64,000 nt of DNA from Ligilactobacillus apodemi DSM 16634 = JCM 16172 (GCF_001434405.1 NZ_AZFT01000053.1:706719-770718), one strand, 5' to 3'; shown: positions 28,690-42,755, counted from the first letter of the stretch. Translations and numbers: made by a program. Notes: generated by a model from the sequence alone, not told the origin.

Positions 28690-30978
28690 TTAATCTTGTG
28701 GAACTTCTTCCATTACAAAGGCTTCGATGCGGTCACCAACTTTGATATCATTATATTTTTCAACCATTAGCCCACATTCAAATCCTTGTTTGACTTGCTT
28801 GACATCATCTTTGAAACGTTTAAGCGAAGCTAATTTACCTTCATAAATAACGATGCCATCGCGGATCACACGGACGCCACTATCACGTTGGATATAACCA
28901 TCCATGACATAGCCCCCACCGATCGTACCAAGTTTAGATACTTTGTAAGTTTCACGAATTTCAACTTCACCCGTGACTTTTTCTTCAAAGACTGGTTCTA
29001 ACATACCCTTCATGGCTGTTTCTACTTCATCAATCGCTTTATAGATAACGTTGTGAAGGCGAATGTCAACTTGGTCACTTTCAGCTTGGATCTTAGCTTG
29101 TGGCGTTGGACGAACGTTAAAGCCAATGATGATCGCATTGGAAGCTTCAGCTAAAGTCACGTCAGATTCGTTGATCGCACCAACAGCTTGGTGAATAATA
29201 TTGACGCGGACACCTTCAACATCGATCTTCTTGAAGCTTTGTGCTAAGGCTTCAGCAGAACCTTGCACGTCAGCTTTGATGATCAAGTCTACTTCTTTTA
29301 GATCGCCTTCTTTAAGCGTATCAAATAAGTTGTCCAAAGTAACATGAGCTGTTTGACTTCTTTCTTTGATCAAGGCACGTTTAGCACGTTCTTCACCTGC
29401 AGCACGAGCCGTCTTTTCATCATCAAATGTGATAAAGCGATCACCTGAATCAGGAACTTCATTTAAACCAGTGATTTCGACTGGAGTTGCAGGAGTTGCT
29501 TTCTTAATTGAACGCCCACGTGCATCAGTCATTGTCCGCACACGACCAAAGGTATTACCAACAACGATTGGATCACCAACGTGTAAAGTACCATGTTGCA
29601 CAAGCAAGGAAGCAACAGAACCTTTACCTTTATCCAAACGAGCTTCGATAACTGAACCTGCACCATGTTGGTCAGCATTTGCCTTTAATTCAAGCATTTC
29701 AGCTTCAAGTAAGATCATATCCAATAATTCTTCTAGGTTCTTGTTGAACTTAGCTGAAATTTCAACGAAGATCGTGTCACCACCCCAACTTTCAGGGATC
29801 AATTCATATTCGGATAATTGTTCCATGACGTGGTTAGGGTTAGCACCTGGTTTATCGATTTTGTTAACTGCAACAATGATTGGCACGCCAGCAGCCTTAG
29901 CGTGGTTGATCGCTTCGATCGTTTGTGGCATAACACCGTCATCAGCTGCTACAACTAAAACCGTAATATCAGTAATATCAGCCCCACGTGCACGCATGTT
30001 AGTAAAGGCAGCGTGCCCAGGAGTATCTAAGAAAGTGATCGTTTTACCAGCATGACGAACTTGGTAAGCACCAATATGTTGTGTGATCCCACCGGCTTCA
30101 CCGGCAGTAACGTTAGTATGACGTAACTTATCCAATAAGGTCGTCTTACCATGGTCAACGTGACCCATGATCGTTACAACTGGTGGACGTGAAGTTAAGT
30201 TTTCTTTGTTGTTTTGTTCTTCTTCAAAGAATTTATCGATGTCAGCTACATCGACTTCTACTTTTTCTTCGGCTTTGATTCCGTAATCAGCAGCTAAAAT
30301 TTCAATCGTATCTTTATCAAGTGATTGGTTTTGATTGACCATAACACCCATCATAAATAGCTTTTTAATAATTTCAGCTGGTTCACGGTGGATCTTTTTA
30401 GCAATATCAGCAACATTCATCCCCACCGTATAAACTAACACTTCTGGAAGTGGCTTGTTCTTACGTGGTGGTACTGGAGCCTTATTGTTCTTTTGATTAT
30501 GACGATTGTTTTTCTTATTTTTCTTGTTCTTTTTATTGAACTTATTATTGTTATTATTGCCAAAACGATTGTTATTATTAGAAAATTTATTTTTCTTTTG
30601 ATTGTTGTTTTGGCCATTGCCATGAGACTTGTTATCACGATTGCGAGTATTGTTATTATTATTGGTTTTTTCCATATGTTTCCCTGAATGCCTTTCGTTA
30701 GTTCTTTGCGCAGGTTTCTGCTGGGTATTTTTATGTTTATCAGCTTGCTTTGCATCTTGGGATTTTTGACTTACAGCTGTAGTTGTCTTTTTTTCTTGTT
30801 TAGGAGTATTTGGCTTTGACTGTTTCACAAATGATGCACGCACCTTTGCTTCTGCATCTTGGTCCAATGATGACATATGGTTGCCAACTTTAAAACCATT
30901 CTTCTTAGCAACTTCGATAACTTCTTTGTTGCTGACGTTTAGTTCTTTAGCCAGTTCATAAATCCGTTTTTTACTCAT
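28690..30978 (-). CDS. infB: Translation initiation factor IF-2
   Basis: 762 residues. N-terminal IF2_N ([20 protein letters not shown]), a long low-complexity N/K-rich linker (~60-165), a second IF2_N-like part, then the G domain with [21 protein letters not shown], and C-terminal barrels. It places initiator tRNA on the ribosome. The linker (many NNN and KKN runs) is much poorer in acidic residues than usual and is likely disordered. Confidence 0.98.
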   Translation of the reverse strand: MSKKRIYELAKELNVSNKEVIEVAKKNGFKVGNHMSSLDQDAEAKVRASFVKQSKPNTPKQEKKTTTAVSQKSQDAKQADKHKNTQQKPAQRTNERHSGKHMEKTNNNNNTRNRDNKSHGNGQNNNQKKNKFSNNNNRFGNNNNNKFNKKNKKNKKNNRHNQKNNKAPVPPRKNKPLPEVLVYTVGMNVADIAKKIHREPAEIIKKLFMMGVMVNQNQSLDKDTIEILAADYGIKAEEKVEVDVADIDKFFEEEQNNKENLTSRPPVVTIMGHVDHGKTTLLDKLRHTNVTAGEAGGITQHIGAYQVRHAGKTITFLDTPGHAAFTNMRARGADITDITVLVVAADDGVMPQTIEAINHAKAAGVPIIVAVNKIDKPGANPNHVMEQLSEYELIPESWGGDTIFVEISAKFNKNLEELLDMILLEAEMLELKANADQHGAGSVIEARLDKGKGSVASLLVQHGTLHVGDPIVVGNTFGRVRTMTDARGRSIKKATPATPVEITGLNEVPDSGDRFITFDDEKTARAAGEERAKRALIKERSQTAHVTLDNLFDTLKEGDLKEVDLIIKADVQGSAEALAQSFKKIDVEGVRVNIIHQAVGAINESDVTLAEASNAIIIGFNVRPTPQAKIQAESDQVDIRLHNVIYKAIDEVETAMKGMLEPVFEEKVTGEVEIRETYKVSKLGTIGGGYVMDGYIQRDSGVRVIRDGIVIYEGKLASLKRFKDDVKQVKQGFECGLMVEKYNDIKVGDRIEAFVMEEVPQD

Positions 30979-31050
30979 GACTTCACTCTCCTTATTTTCA
31001 AGAACACCCTCCTACTCGATCCTTGATCGAATAAGTTTTGTCCTTTTCGA

Positions 31051-31365
31051 TCAAGAAAAAAGAAGTTGGCGTATCTTTTTTCCAAAGCCAGGATCAGTGA
31101 CCGCGATCAAAGAACGTTCTGTTCCGATCGCAGTGCTTAATTCTTGCTTGGTAAATTCCGTTGTTAACGCTATATCATAGCTCTTACACTTATCTTTAAA
31201 CTTTTTTTGGGTACTTTGGCCACAATCACTAGCCATAAAAACGATATTAGCTTTGTTTGTCCTAATCGCACGCAAAACTAAATCTTGCCCAGTACTAAGC
31301 TTACTTGCTCGCCGTGCTAACCCCAATAAGTTAAGAACTTTTTGTTGTTTAAGCTTATTTTCCAT
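31051..31365 (-). CDS. ylxQ: YlxQ, L7Ae-family RNA-binding protein
   Basis: About 104 residues from the ATG at 31,365. LLGLARRASKLSTGQDLVL and KANIVFMASDCG are typical of the L7Ae/L30e fold that binds kink-turns. It lies between ylxR and infB, its usual position in Firmicutes, and overlaps the end of ylxR. Exact role unknown. Confidence 0.92.
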   Translation of the reverse strand: MENKLKQQKVLNLLGLARRASKLSTGQDLVLRAIRTNKANIVFMASDCGQSTQKKFKDKCKSYDIALTTEFTKQELSTAIGTERSLIAVTDPGFGKKIRQLLFS

Positions 31366-31654
31366 TGCCAAATAATTCCGCTCTAGCTACTTGATGATCC
31401 ACATATTCAACGAGTTCATCGTAAAAAGTCGGATCGATCTTTAAGCCAAATGCTTTGTCAAAAGTTTTATCAGTACGAGCTTTTTTTGCGGTAGCCACAT
31501 CCAAATGAATATAGGCACCACGTCCAGCTTTTTTACCAGTTGGATCAATGCTTACTTCATTTTCTTTATTTTTCACGACGCGTACAAGTTCTTTTTTAGG
31601 TTTCATTTCTCCCGTTACGATATCTTTACGCATTGGGATCTTGCGTTGTGCCAT
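31355..31654 (-). CDS. ylxR: YlxR family protein (DUF448)
   Basis: 99 residues beginning AQRKIPMRKDIVTGEMKPKKEL, then GRGAYIHLD, the conserved YlxR surface. Usually a cytoplasmic RNA- or DNA-binding regulator encoded between nusA and infB. Note that the usual RxCxxC of the family is here MRKDIV, lacking the cysteine. It overlaps ylxQ by 11 bases. Confidence 0.92.
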   Translation of the reverse strand: MAQRKIPMRKDIVTGEMKPKKELVRVVKNKENEVSIDPTGKKAGRGAYIHLDVATAKKARTDKTFDKAFGLKIDPTFYDELVEYVDHQVARAELFGNGK

Positions 31655-31666
31655 GTTTTGTGCCCC

Positions 31667-32845
31667 CTATTCTTCCGTTGAGTCGGTAGAAACCTCTTCA
31701 ACTTCTTCGATTTCTGTTGCACTTGGTGTAACAGTAGTTTGCTCTGCAAGGTCTGTCATATCTGATTCAGATTTGATATCGATCTTATATCCTGTTAAAT
31801 GAGCAGCTAAACGAGCATTTTGTCCTCGTTTACCGATTGCAAGTGAAAGTTGGTCGTCAGGCACGACTACTGTGCAGACACGTTCATTTTCAGGGTCAAA
31901 GCGAACTTCAACGATGTTAGCTGGATTCAAAGCGTTAGAGATATATTTTGCTGGATCTTCGCTCCATTCAATAATATCCATCTTTTCACCATTTAATTCG
32001 TTTACGATCGCTTGGACACGTTCACCACGAGGTCCAACACAAGTACCGATTGGATCGACACCTTCTTCAGCAGAGTAAACAGCAACTTTAGCGCGGTCAC
32101 CAGCTTCACGAGCAATCGATTTGATTTCAACAGTACCATCAAAAATTTCCGGTACTTCATTTTCAAAAAGTCGTTTTAATAAATCAGGATGCGAACGACT
32201 TACGTAAACTTGTGGTCCCCGGTTTTTACGACGTTTTTTACCATCTTTGTTTTCCGCTTCAGGTTCGTTATTGTTAGCTGATGGATCAACGACCTTGTAG
32301 ATATAAACCTTGATACGATCATGTGATTTATAGACTTCACCTGGAACTTGATCTTTTTTAGATAAAACAGCTTCAACATTACCTAAGTTTACGTAAATGT
32401 AGCGACTATCATGACGTTCTACTTCACCAGAGACGATTTCATTTTCGTATTTGCTATATTGATCATAGATCATTTGACGTTCTTCTTCACGAACACGTTG
32501 CATGATCACTTGCTTAGCAGTTTGAGCAGCAATCCGTCCAAAATCACGTGGTGTCACTTCAAAACGGATCGTGTCGCCAACTTCATAAGCTTTATTGATT
32601 TCTAAAGCATCTTCTAAGCTAACTTCTAAGCGCGAGTCAAAAACGTTGTTAACAACTTCTTTGACTGAATAAACTTTGATATCACCTTTGCGCTTATCAA
32701 ATTCAACTTCCACATTTTGTGCTTTATCATAGTTACGCTTGTAAGCTGAAACTAGCGCTTGTTCTAAGGCATCGATCACGATTTCTTTTTTGATTCCTTT
32801 TTCAGTTTCAAGCGCGTTTAAAGCGTTAAGTAATTCCTTACTCAT
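31667..32845 (-). CDS. nusA: Transcription factor NusA
   Basis: 392 residues: N-terminal polymerase-binding domain, S1 (SGEVERHDSRYIYVNLG), KH1 (DPIGTCVGPRGERVQAIVNEL) and KH2 (LSLAIGKRGQNARLAAHLTG), then an acidic tail that replaces the repeats of enterobacterial NusA, normal for Firmicutes. It modulates pausing, termination and antitermination. Second gene of the rimP-led operon. Confidence 0.98.
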   Translation of the reverse strand: MSKELLNALNALETEKGIKKEIVIDALEQALVSAYKRNYDKAQNVEVEFDKRKGDIKVYSVKEVVNNVFDSRLEVSLEDALEINKAYEVGDTIRFEVTPRDFGRIAAQTAKQVIMQRVREEERQMIYDQYSKYENEIVSGEVERHDSRYIYVNLGNVEAVLSKKDQVPGEVYKSHDRIKVYIYKVVDPSANNNEPEAENKDGKKRRKNRGPQVYVSRSHPDLLKRLFENEVPEIFDGTVEIKSIAREAGDRAKVAVYSAEEGVDPIGTCVGPRGERVQAIVNELNGEKMDIIEWSEDPAKYISNALNPANIVEVRFDPENERVCTVVVPDDQLSLAIGKRGQNARLAAHLTGYKIDIKSESDMTDLAEQTTVTPSATEIEEVEEVSTDSTEE

Positions 32846-32874
32846 TTGTTTGATTCTCCTTGTAAAATAGTCTC

Positions 32875-33345
32875 TTAAAACTTAATAGCGAGCCGTGCTT
32901 TAGCAATTTGCTTGCGTGGGATCGTTACGGTTTTCTTACGCGTTTTGTCCATATATTCCAATGTTAACTCGTCTTTAGATAAGGCTGTCATATTACCTTC
33001 GTAAATTTTCTTGCCTTCAAGTGGTTGATAAAGTGAAACATGAATATAGGAATTTAGTGCTCGTTTAAAGTCCTTTTCTTTCTTTAATGGACGCTCTGCA
33101 CCAGGTGAAGAAACTTCCAAATAATATGCTTGTGGAATAGGATCTGGATCACAGCTATCTAATTTTTCGCTGAGCTGATCACTAACTAGCGCACATTCTT
33201 CGATGTTGATACCACCATCTTTATCGATAAAGACCCGTAAATACCAACTTTTTCCTTCTTTAACAAACTCCACATCTACTAATTCAAAGTGATGTTCTTC
33301 CAGAATTGGTGTAACTAAATCTGTTACGGTTTCTACAACACTCAC
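32875..33345 (-). CDS. rimP: Ribosome maturation factor RimP
   Basis: 156 residues: [21 protein letters not shown] and [20 protein letters not shown] are the family signatures. It works in 30S assembly. It heads the rimP-nusA-ylxR-ylxQ-infB-rbfA operon. The polC terminator lies upstream. Confidence 0.97.
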   Translation of the reverse strand: MSVVETVTDLVTPILEEHHFELVDVEFVKEGKSWYLRVFIDKDGGINIEECALVSDQLSEKLDSCDPDPIPQAYYLEVSSPGAERPLKKEKDFKRALNSYIHVSLYQPLEGKKIYEGNMTALSKDELTLEYMDKTRKKTVTIPRKQIAKARLAIKF

Positions 33346-33404
33346 GCATTAGCCCCCTCTAAAAATAACTTGCAACTCTATTGTAACGCATTTTTTATTC
33401 CAAT

Positions 33405-33433
33405 AAAAAGAGTGAGCATCTCTGCTCACTCTT
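33405..33433 (-). terminator. Terminator of polC
   Basis: An 11-bp perfect hairpin (AAGAGTGAGCA with TGCTCACTCTT, 4-base loop) with a leftward T-run, 70 bases after polC and upstream of rimP. Confidence 0.85.
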
Positions 33434-33502
33434 ACGAGTTATCAAAATACACTTTAAGTGTAACACAGAAAGGTATTATTTTCAAGATTACTTGAAAACT
33501 AC

Positions 33503-36500
33503 CTAAAAGATGTTTTCAAATAAACTCAACTGATTTTCATCCGGTAAATCATCTAATACATGGTTGTCCGTGAGAAAGTCGATAATCGTTGCCGAAACTT
33601 TACCACGTTTTGCCAAGTCTTCTTTCGAGAGAAATTCTTGTTCTTCTCTTGCAGCTACGATTTGTTTAGCAACGTTTAAGCCTAGACCTGGCACGGCTGA
33701 AAATGGCGCGATCAAAGTATTATCTTCGATCAGCCAATCACTGGCATCAGATTTATTCAAATCGACCATCTTAAATTCAAAACCACGTTCCAACATTTCA
33801 TTGGCTAATTCAAGCACTGTTAACAAGTTCTTTTCTTTAGCCGAAGCTTCATTCCCCTTATCATTGATCTCTTTCATTGCAGCTTTGACAGATTCTTTAC
33901 CGTGTGCCATTGACACTAAATCAAAATCGTCAGCCCGCACTGAGAAATAAGCAGCGTAATAAACAAGCGGATAGTAAACCTTGAAATATGCGATCCGCAA
34001 GGCCATCAACACATAAGCAGCCGCGTGAGCTTTCGGGAACATGTACTTGATCTTCAAACATGCGCCAATATACCATTCAGGCACTTCAGCTTCGCGCATA
34101 GCAGCTTGCCATTCATCTGGGATCCCGCGTCCTTTACGCACATGTTCCATGATCTTAAAGGCTAAGTCAGACTCAACGCCCATGTGGATCAAGTCCATCA
34201 TAATATCGTCACGACAACCAATAACTTCAGGCATCGTAACTGTTCCATTTTGGATCAATTCTTCCGCGTTACCTAACCACACATCAGTCCCGTGTGATAG
34301 ACCTGAGATCTTTAATAATTCAGCAAAGGTTTTGGGATGGGTTTCTTCTAACATCCCCCGCACAAAACGCGTCCCAAACTCAGGGATCCCTAAAGTCCCG
34401 GTTTTTGATTGGATCTGTTCGGGTGTGACCCCTAAGATCTCAGTTCCAGAAAAGAGTTTCATCACGCCTGGATCATCGGTCGGGATCGATTTAGGTTCGA
34501 TTCCCGAGAGATCTTGTAACATTCTGATCATCGTCGGATCATCATGCCCTAAACAGTCAAGTTTCAAAATATTATCGTGGATCGAGTGGAAATCAAAGTG
34601 AGTCGTTTTCCAAGCGGCACTCAAATCATCGGCTGGATATTGGATCGGCGTAAAGTCATAAATATCCATATAGTCAGGCACAACTAAGATTCCGGCTGGG
34701 TGTTGTCCAGTTGTCCGTTTAACACCGGTTGCACCTTTAGCCAACCGGTCAACTTCAGCCCCACGTAAATTTTGTTCAGTATCTCGCTCATAGGCTTTAA
34801 CATAGCCATATGCTGTTTTATCAGCAACAGTACCGATCGTCCCTGCCCGAAACACATTATTTTCACCAAACAAAACTTTAGTATAATTATGCGCTACTGG
34901 TTGATAGTCACCAGAGAAGTTTAGATCGATATCTGGAACCTTATTTCCTTTAAACCCTAAGAAAGTTTCAAACGGAATATCTTGGCCATCTTTGACTAAT
35001 TCAGTGTCACATTCAGGACATTTTTTATCAGGTAGATCATAGCCCGAACCATATTCACCTTTTTCATAAAAATGCGACCATTTACAGTTAGGACAGCGAT
35101 AATGCGGTGGCAATGGATTGACCTCAGTGATTCCCGTTAACGTCGCCACTAGACTTGAGCCGACCGAACCACGCGAACCAACTAAGTAACCATCTTTATT
35201 GGATTTCGACACTAATTTTTGCGAAATTAAATAGATAACTGAGAAACCATTGCCGATAACCGATTTTAATTCCTTATCGACTCGTTTTTGAACGATCTCT
35301 GGTAGTGGGTCGCCATACCACTCATGCGCCTTATCAAGCGTTAGATTTTTGATATCATCTTCTGCTTCCGGCATTTTTGGCGTATAAAGCTTATCTTTGA
35401 CAGGGGTAACTTCATCACACATTGCCACGATCTTGTTAGGATCAGTCACGACGATCTTTTTAGCCTTTTCATCACCTAGAAAGGCAAAATCTTCAAGCAT
35501 TTCATCGGTCGTTCTAAAATGAGCATCCGGCAGATCACGTAATTTATTCAGCGGATTAGCCCCACCTTGGGAATGGATCAAGATCTTACGGTAGATCGCA
35601 TCTTCTTTATTCATAAAATGCACATCCCCGGTTGCAGCGATCGGAATATCCAAATCTTCGGCTAGCTCGACCATATTAGTAATAATTTCTTCTAAATTCT
35701 TGTTGTTTTTGACTAATTCTTGTTCGATCAAAGGTGCATACAAAGCTTTAGGCTGAACTTCGAGATAATCGTAGTACTTAGCCTTTTGCTTAGCTTGTTC
35801 ATAGCCTTTTTGCATCATGGCAGTAAATACTTCACCATCAGCACATGCCGAACCTACGAGCAAGCCTTCACGATATTTATCTAAGACCGAACGTGGAACG
35901 CGTGGCAGCCGATAAAAGTATTTGACCATTGATTCTGACGCGATCTTAAAAAGATTTTTCAAACCTGCTTGCGTTTTCGCTAAAATAACCGCATGAAACG
36001 GATGTTGGTGTTTATATGTTTCATTTTCGTCAGTATGTTGATTAAATTCATCGTGATACTTGATCTGAAATTTTTCTTCGGCATCTTTTAGCATTGCATA
36101 ATAAATATAACCTGTAGCTTCAGCATCATAGATCGCACGGTGGTGATGTTCCAGACTAACATTTAATTTCTTCGCTAAAGTATTAAGACGAAAACCTTTC
36201 ATCTCCGGATATAATAAACGCGCCATCGGCAAAGTATCTAACCAAGGTTCTTTTAATAAAGGCAAGCCATGTCTAGCATAACCGGTATTCATAAAGTCAA
36301 CGTCAAAAGTCGCGTTATGCCCCACAACGATACAACCCTTGCAAAATTCTTGGAACATCTCAAAAACTTCTTTTTCCGATTTTGAGCCCCGAACCATATC
36401 ATCGGTGATCGAAGTCAACTTGATCGTTGTTTGCGATAAAGGATGACCTGGATCGATAAATTGTTCAAAACGCTCAATCACAGCACCATCTTTCATCTTT

Positions 36501-37843
36501 ACGGCGGCCAATTCGATAACTTTATCGTAACGCGCAGACAAACCAGTTGTTTCCGTATCAAAAATGACATAGGTTGCGTCTTTTAAATTCTCATGCTGTT
36601 CGTTATATGCGATCGGTTGAGCATCATCCACAACGTTAGCTTCGACCCCATATAAGATCTTGACCTTATTTTTTTGGCCCGCACTGTGGGCTTCGGGAAA
36701 TGCTTGCAAAGTACTATGATCAGTGATTGCAATTGCTTTTTGGCCCCACTCAGCGGCTTGTTTAACATAATCACCGATGCTATTTGTCGCATCCATCATG
36801 CTCATATTGGAATGAACGTGTAATTCCACCCGCTTTTCATCTTCTGGCGCCGTATCTTTTCGCCCTTCATGAGCAACTTCGGTAATATCATAGGCATTAA
36901 GTGCCAAATCGCGCATGTACGTATCTTCTTGAACGCTCCCACGGATCTTGACCCATTTGCCAACTGCCAAAGCATCAAACATTGCTTCGTCTTCTTCATT
37001 ACGGGAGAATTTCTTAACGACCATGGATGAAGAATAGTCAGTCACTTTTAAAATTAAAAGTTTTCTCTCTGAGCGTAAGGTACGTACTTCTTTATCAAAA
37101 ATATATCCTTGCACAACAACAGAACGCTCTTCTTCATTGATCGTACTCATCTGCCTAATTTCAGAGTCATCGGCTATTTTTTTACCTAACTGCACCGGAC
37201 CATCAACTGTAACAGGTTCCTTTTCTTTTTGTTGGCGTTTCTCATTTTGTTTTTGAATAGCTTCAACGGCTTTTTGAGCCAACTGTGCATCGGATTGAGC
37301 CTTTTTTTCTTTGATTTCTTCAATTTTTTCTTGCGATTTAGTTTCATCGATCAAAGTGTTGATCGTAAATTTTGGAAAACCGTAGCGCTGGTAAGTACTT
37401 TCGATCGGACCAAGTGCCTGGGTGGTCAAAAATTGTTTGATGATCTCATTTTCAGCCAACAACATCACGCGCTTACCATCAAGATAAGGAACTTTTCCTT
37501 GGCATAATTCTTTTACTAAAGAAGAATTAAGTCCACAGTGAGAAACCACATAAGTCCAATAATCGCCTAAGTTTTTATCACTTAATTGTGGTTCTTGTAC
37601 AGTCAACGTTATCTCAGTTTGGGCAATTGCACTAAACGCGGTCTTTAACGCATGTTCAAAACGTAGAAAAGTTGTAAACGGCAAAACTTGCTTTAAGCCG
37701 ATATAAAAATTCCAACGGCCTGACTCGGTATGCACTTCAACCTTATTGATCGTAGCATCGGCAAACAAACCTTCTTCTTCCGGTAGATCTTGCCATTTGA
37801 TCTGCTCAAGTAAACGCAAAAATAATTCATGCTTATCTTCCAC
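33503..37843 (-). CDS. polC: DNA polymerase III PolC (alpha subunit with exonuclease)
   Basis: About 1446 residues. The longest frame starts at 37,867, but an AAGGAG lies inside its first codons and points to the GTG at 37,843 ([14 protein letters not shown]). Order: N-terminal domains, OB fold, PHP domain ([14 protein letters not shown]) interrupted by the DEDD exonuclease ([20 protein letters not shown]), polymerase palm ([15 protein letters not shown]), zinc motif CPNCKWSH...CPECDTE, and the C-terminal clamp-binding end ([10 protein letters not shown]). The Gram-positive replicative polymerase. Confidence 0.98.
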   Translation of the reverse strand: MEDKHELFLRLLEQIKWQDLPEEEGLFADATINKVEVHTESGRWNFYIGLKQVLPFTTFLRFEHALKTAFSAIAQTEITLTVQEPQLSDKNLGDYWTYVVSHCGLNSSLVKELCQGKVPYLDGKRVMLLAENEIIKQFLTTQALGPIESTYQRYGFPKFTINTLIDETKSQEKIEEIKEKKAQSDAQLAQKAVEAIQKQNEKRQQKEKEPVTVDGPVQLGKKIADDSEIRQMSTINEEERSVVVQGYIFDKEVRTLRSERKLLILKVTDYSSSMVVKKFSRNEEDEAMFDALAVGKWVKIRGSVQEDTYMRDLALNAYDITEVAHEGRKDTAPEDEKRVELHVHSNMSMMDATNSIGDYVKQAAEWGQKAIAITDHSTLQAFPEAHSAGQKNKVKILYGVEANVVDDAQPIAYNEQHENLKDATYVIFDTETTGLSARYDKVIELAAVKMKDGAVIERFEQFIDPGHPLSQTTIKLTSITDDMVRGSKSEKEVFEMFQEFCKGCIVVGHNATFDVDFMNTGYARHGLPLLKEPWLDTLPMARLLYPEMKGFRLNTLAKKLNVSLEHHHRAIYDAEATGYIYYAMLKDAEEKFQIKYHDEFNQHTDENETYKHQHPFHAVILAKTQAGLKNLFKIASESMVKYFYRLPRVPRSVLDKYREGLLVGSACADGEVFTAMMQKGYEQAKQKAKYYDYLEVQPKALYAPLIEQELVKNNKNLEEIITNMVELAEDLDIPIAATGDVHFMNKEDAIYRKILIHSQGGANPLNKLRDLPDAHFRTTDEMLEDFAFLGDEKAKKIVVTDPNKIVAMCDEVTPVKDKLYTPKMPEAEDDIKNLTLDKAHEWYGDPLPEIVQKRVDKELKSVIGNGFSVIYLISQKLVSKSNKDGYLVGSRGSVGSSLVATLTGITEVNPLPPHYRCPNCKWSHFYEKGEYGSGYDLPDKKCPECDTELVKDGQDIPFETFLGFKGNKVPDIDLNFSGDYQPVAHNYTKVLFGENNVFRAGTIGTVADKTAYGYVKAYERDTEQNLRGAEVDRLAKGATGVKRTTGQHPAGILVVPDYMDIYDFTPIQYPADDLSAAWKTTHFDFHSIHDNILKLDCLGHDDPTMIRMLQDLSGIEPKSIPTDDPGVMKLFSGTEILGVTPEQIQSKTGTLGIPEFGTRFVRGMLEETHPKTFAELLKISGLSHGTDVWLGNAEELIQNGTVTMPEVIGCRDDIMMDLIHMGVESDLAFKIMEHVRKGRGIPDEWQAAMREAEVPEWYIGACLKIKYMFPKAHAAAYVLMALRIAYFKVYYPLVYYAAYFSVRADDFDLVSMAHGKESVKAAMKEINDKGNEASAKEKNLLTVLELANEMLERGFEFKMVDLNKSDASDWLIEDNTLIAPFSAVPGLGLNVAKQIVAAREEQEFLSKEDLAKRGKVSATIIDFLTDNHVLDDLPDENQLSLFENIF

Positions 37844-37875
37844 GGTTGAGGACTCCTTTCCTTTCATTAAAGAAA

Positions 37876-37908
37876 TAAAAGGACTGGTGAAATCGCTTCT
37901 GCCAGTCC
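37876..37908 (-). terminator. Terminator of proS
   Basis: GGACTGG and CCAGTCC pair around a 14-base loop, followed leftward by TTTTATTTC; 26 bases after proS. Confidence 0.75.
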
Positions 37909-37933
37909 AATTATCTATTTTTTCATTCCAAAA

Positions 37934-39646
<1,713 letters not shown>

Positions 39647-39671
39647 TCAAACTCCTCTTAATTAATTATCG

Positions 39672-40946
39672 TTAATGAAAAAAATAGCGTTGGATATCAT
39701 TCCAGGTAACTAGGACCATTAGAATCATTAAAAAGGCAAAACCGATCATTGTGATAATCACTTCTTTTTCTGGATCAAGTGGTTTTCTGCGAATCGCTTC
39801 GATCACATTTAAAAGTAATTTACCACCATCTAAAGCCGGAATTGGTAAAAGATTAATGATACCTAAGTTAACAGAAAGTAGCGCTGTTAAAGTTACTACA
39901 CTCACTAGCCCATTTTTAGCCGCTTGTGAAGTAAAGGAAAACATCGCAACTGGTCCACCTAAGTCATTTAGACTAAAGCCATGTAGCATCGAGACTAGTG
40001 CTTGACCGATCTGTTTTACTACTGACCACGTCTGCGTAAAGCCATAGGTAATGATCCCACTAACTGAACTGTCATAATTCACCTTAGCAATTATACCAAT
40101 CTGGCTTACCTTTTGTCCATTTACAGTTTTTTGAACTGGTGTTACCGTAATTTTTTGTTCTTTACCATGACGTTCGATCGTTAAAGTCAACTTTTTGTTG
40201 CCAGCAGTACTGATTTTTTCAGTTACCGCTGTCCAATCCGACGTTTTTTCGCCATCAACCGCAACGATCTTATCGCCAGCTTTGATACCAGCTTTTTGGG
40301 CGGCTGAATTTGTTTGGACCTGTGCGATCGTATTAGTCGTGTTAGGAACGCCACCTTGTAAGAAGGCAACTAGCATAAATGCCACGATTGCTAATAAAAA
40401 GTTATTTAAAGCACCGGCAAAATTGGTCATCATCCGCTTAGGTAACGAAGCTGCTTGAAAACGCACATCTCGTGGTGCGATCTGTAATTCAACACCATCT
40501 TGGCCGATGATCAAAGCATCATGATCCACTTTAAAGCGTTTGATTTGCTCTTCATCACCATTTTCGTAGCCTTCGATCCACAATTCGTCAACAATGTCCC
40601 AATCAGTAACCTCAACGGGAATACCTTCAACTAGGGTGATTTTTTGACTAGTATTTATTTTTTTTACGATCCCTTGTTCATCGGTGATCAAGCTGACTGG
40701 CATTCCTTTTTTTAATTCCTCAGTGTCGTCTTCAAGACCAGCCATACTAACATAGCCCCCGATCGGTAAGATCCGCCATGTATAAGCTGTCCCATTTTTA
40801 CGATAAGAAAAAACCTTTGGCCCCATCCCGATCGCAAATTCACGTACTAAAATTCCTGATTTTTTTGCAAAATAGTAATGCCCAAACTCGTGAACAAACA
40901 CTAAAATACCAAAGACAATAATAAATGTGATGATAGTCGTTATCAT
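39672..40946 (-). CDS. rseP: Site-2 metalloprotease RseP/RasP
   Basis: 424 residues. Zinc motif HEFGHYYFAKKSG near residue 19, a PDZ domain (~205-290, AQKAGIKAGDKIVAVDGEK), and the second metal ligand in LPIPALDGGKLL. Four hydrophobic spans. Cuts regulated membrane substrates such as anti-sigma factors. Between cdsA and proS as in many Firmicutes. Confidence 0.97.
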   Translation of the reverse strand: MITTIITFIIVFGILVFVHEFGHYYFAKKSGILVREFAIGMGPKVFSYRKNGTAYTWRILPIGGYVSMAGLEDDTEELKKGMPVSLITDEQGIVKKINTSQKITLVEGIPVEVTDWDIVDELWIEGYENGDEEQIKRFKVDHDALIIGQDGVELQIAPRDVRFQAASLPKRMMTNFAGALNNFLLAIVAFMLVAFLQGGVPNTTNTIAQVQTNSAAQKAGIKAGDKIVAVDGEKTSDWTAVTEKISTAGNKKLTLTIERHGKEQKITVTPVQKTVNGQKVSQIGIIAKVNYDSSVSGIITYGFTQTWSVVKQIGQALVSMLHGFSLNDLGGPVAMFSFTSQAAKNGLVSVVTLTALLSVNLGIINLLPIPALDGGKLLLNVIEAIRRKPLDPEKEVIITMIGFAFLMILMVLVTWNDIQRYFFH

Positions 40947-40980
40947 AATGCTATCCCTTCCTTATCTTAGAAATGTAGTG

Positions 40981-41781
40981 TTAGATCAAGCTGGCAAAAT
41001 GCATCAATGGTAATACGAAGAGCAAGGAATCAAAGCGGTCTAAGATCCCACCATGTCCAGGTAAAATTTTACCTGAATCTTTCACTCCGTAATAACGTTT
41101 TAAAGCTGATTCGATCAAATCGCCTAATTGACCACCAACTGAAAATACTAACGTCAAGAGCAACATTCTTGTGAAATCATAAGGAAAACTCGTTGGGAAT
41201 TGGGCTTGAACAAAGTAAAGATAGATCCCTACAATGACTACAGCACTAAGTGTCCCACCGATCGAGCCTTCCCAAGTCTTATTAGGACTAACGTGTGGCG
41301 CTAATTTGTGTTTCCCTAATTTACGTCCGATCAAATATGCTCCACTATCGGTGATCCAAACGATCAAAAGCGCATAAAGCATCATCCATAAACTTTCAGC
41401 ACGAGCTAAGATCATGAATCTAAAGCCTAAACCAGCATACAAGGCGCCTAAAACTAAGACCCCAGCGTCATCAAAAGAAAAGCGATTCTTTGAAAATACG
41501 GTGTATACCAACATCGCTAAGGCAAAAAAGTAAAAACTTCCACCCAAATTACCTTGCGTCAAAAAGCCTTCAAAAAAGACCGGCACCAGTACAGCAAGCA
41601 TCATCAAAAAGGCTAAAATAGCTTCTACTGAGACAAGTAGCTTCTTTTTCATGATCAAGAATTCAGACATCGCTACTAGACCTAATGCAGTGATCAAAAT
41701 ATCAAACGGCAAACCGCCGAGATAAAGGAGCGGTAAAAAGACTAATAAAGCCACCACCGCTGTTATTACGCGTTGTTTCAT
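40981..41781 (-). CDS. cdsA: Phosphatidate cytidylyltransferase
   Basis: About 266 residues from the ATG at 41,781 (MKQRVITAVVALLVFLPLLY); the open frame extends 40 codons upstream but the extension is not typical of the family. Eight or so membrane spans and the signature SPNKTWEGSIGG ... RYYGVKDSGKILPGHGGILDR, whose aspartates bind metal. It makes CDP-diacylglycerol for phospholipid synthesis. The start has only a weak ribosome site, so it remains open. Confidence 0.93.
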   Translation of the reverse strand: MKQRVITAVVALLVFLPLLYLGGLPFDILITALGLVAMSEFLIMKKKLLVSVEAILAFLMMLAVLVPVFFEGFLTQGNLGGSFYFFALAMLVYTVFSKNRFSFDDAGVLVLGALYAGLGFRFMILARAESLWMMLYALLIVWITDSGAYLIGRKLGKHKLAPHVSPNKTWEGSIGGTLSAVVIVGIYLYFVQAQFPTSFPYDFTRMLLLTLVFSVGGQLGDLIESALKRYYGVKDSGKILPGHGGILDRFDSLLFVLPLMHFASLI

Positions 41782-41943
41782 ATTTTTTCTAGCTACAATA
41801 AATTGTAGCATTCCTTTCGTAAATTTATTATTAACTACCCTAAAGCTTCTCAAAAGCTCTCCAGCATTAAACTTAACTGACTCCTTGTACTGAGTCATCA
41901 TAAAATAATCTTAATACTATTGGATGACATTCACAAATGAGAA

Positions 41944-42735
41944 TTACTCAGACAGATCTTTTTTATTTAATCCCCCAAAGCGGCGATCACGTTGTTGGAA
42001 AATGCTAATATTTTCCTTAAGATCAGCAGCTGAGAAATCTGGCCACAACACATCCGTGAAAACTAATTCACTATATGCGATCTGCCATAATAAAAAGTTT
42101 GAGATCCGCTCTTCACCACTTGTTCTGATCAACAACTCTGGATCATTGTATGGTTTCACACTATTTGTCATCAAAGCTTGCGAAATCGTATCTTCCGTGA
42201 TTTCGTTTGATGTTAAGTTTCCCGCTTCGATCTCACTTGCAATTGCTTGAACTGCCGTTGTCAATTCAGCCCGACTACCATAATTCAAAGCAAAATTCAA
42301 AATCATGCCAGTGTTATTTTTAGTCTGTTCAATGGCATCATCTACCGCTTTTTTAGTTTTTTCAGGCAAGCGCTCAGCATAGCCCATCACATTGACTCTG
42401 ACATTATTTTCAATCAATTCAGGCACAAAAGTATTAAAAAATTTTACTGGTAGATCCATTAAGAAACCAACTTCATCGTTAGGTCGCTTCCAATTTTCTG
42501 TTGAAAAAGCGTACAATGTTAAAACTTTTACCCCTAAATCGCTAGCAACTTTAGTAATGGTTTTAACAGTTTCCATGCCTTGTTTATGTCCGGCTACACG
42601 CGGTAGTCCTCTTTTTTTGGCCCAGCGACCATTACCATCCATAATAATCGCAATATGTGTTGGGATCCTATTTGGATCAAGTGTTAAATCTTCTTTAGTC
42701 GATTTATTATCTTTATTAAATAAGTTAGCAAACAT
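41944..42735 (-). CDS. uppS: Undecaprenyl diphosphate synthase
   Basis: About 263 residues from the ATG at 42,735, after AGGGGTGG; the frame reaches 42,768. [26 protein letters not shown] carries the catalytic Asp (split: IMDGNGRWA, then [14 protein letters not shown]); [14 protein letters not shown] and [17 protein letters not shown] are the substrate motifs. It makes the lipid carrier for cell-wall polymers. Confidence 0.97.
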   Translation of the reverse strand: MFANLFNKDNKSTKEDLTLDPNRIPTHIAIIMDGNGRWAKKRGLPRVAGHKQGMETVKTITKVASDLGVKVLTLYAFSTENWKRPNDEVGFLMDLPVKFFNTFVPELIENNVRVNVMGYAERLPEKTKKAVDDAIEQTKNNTGMILNFALNYGSRAELTTAVQAIASEIEAGNLTSNEITEDTISQALMTNSVKPYNDPELLIRTSGEERISNFLLWQIAYSELVFTDVLWPDFSAADLKENISIFQQRDRRFGGLNKKDLSE

Positions 42736-42755
42736 ATATCCACCCCTACTAAAAG

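Noticed and set aside
29366-30055. Long reading frame antisense to infB
   Set aside because: It follows codon-position bias of the conserved infB G domain and has no start signals; a shadow frame.
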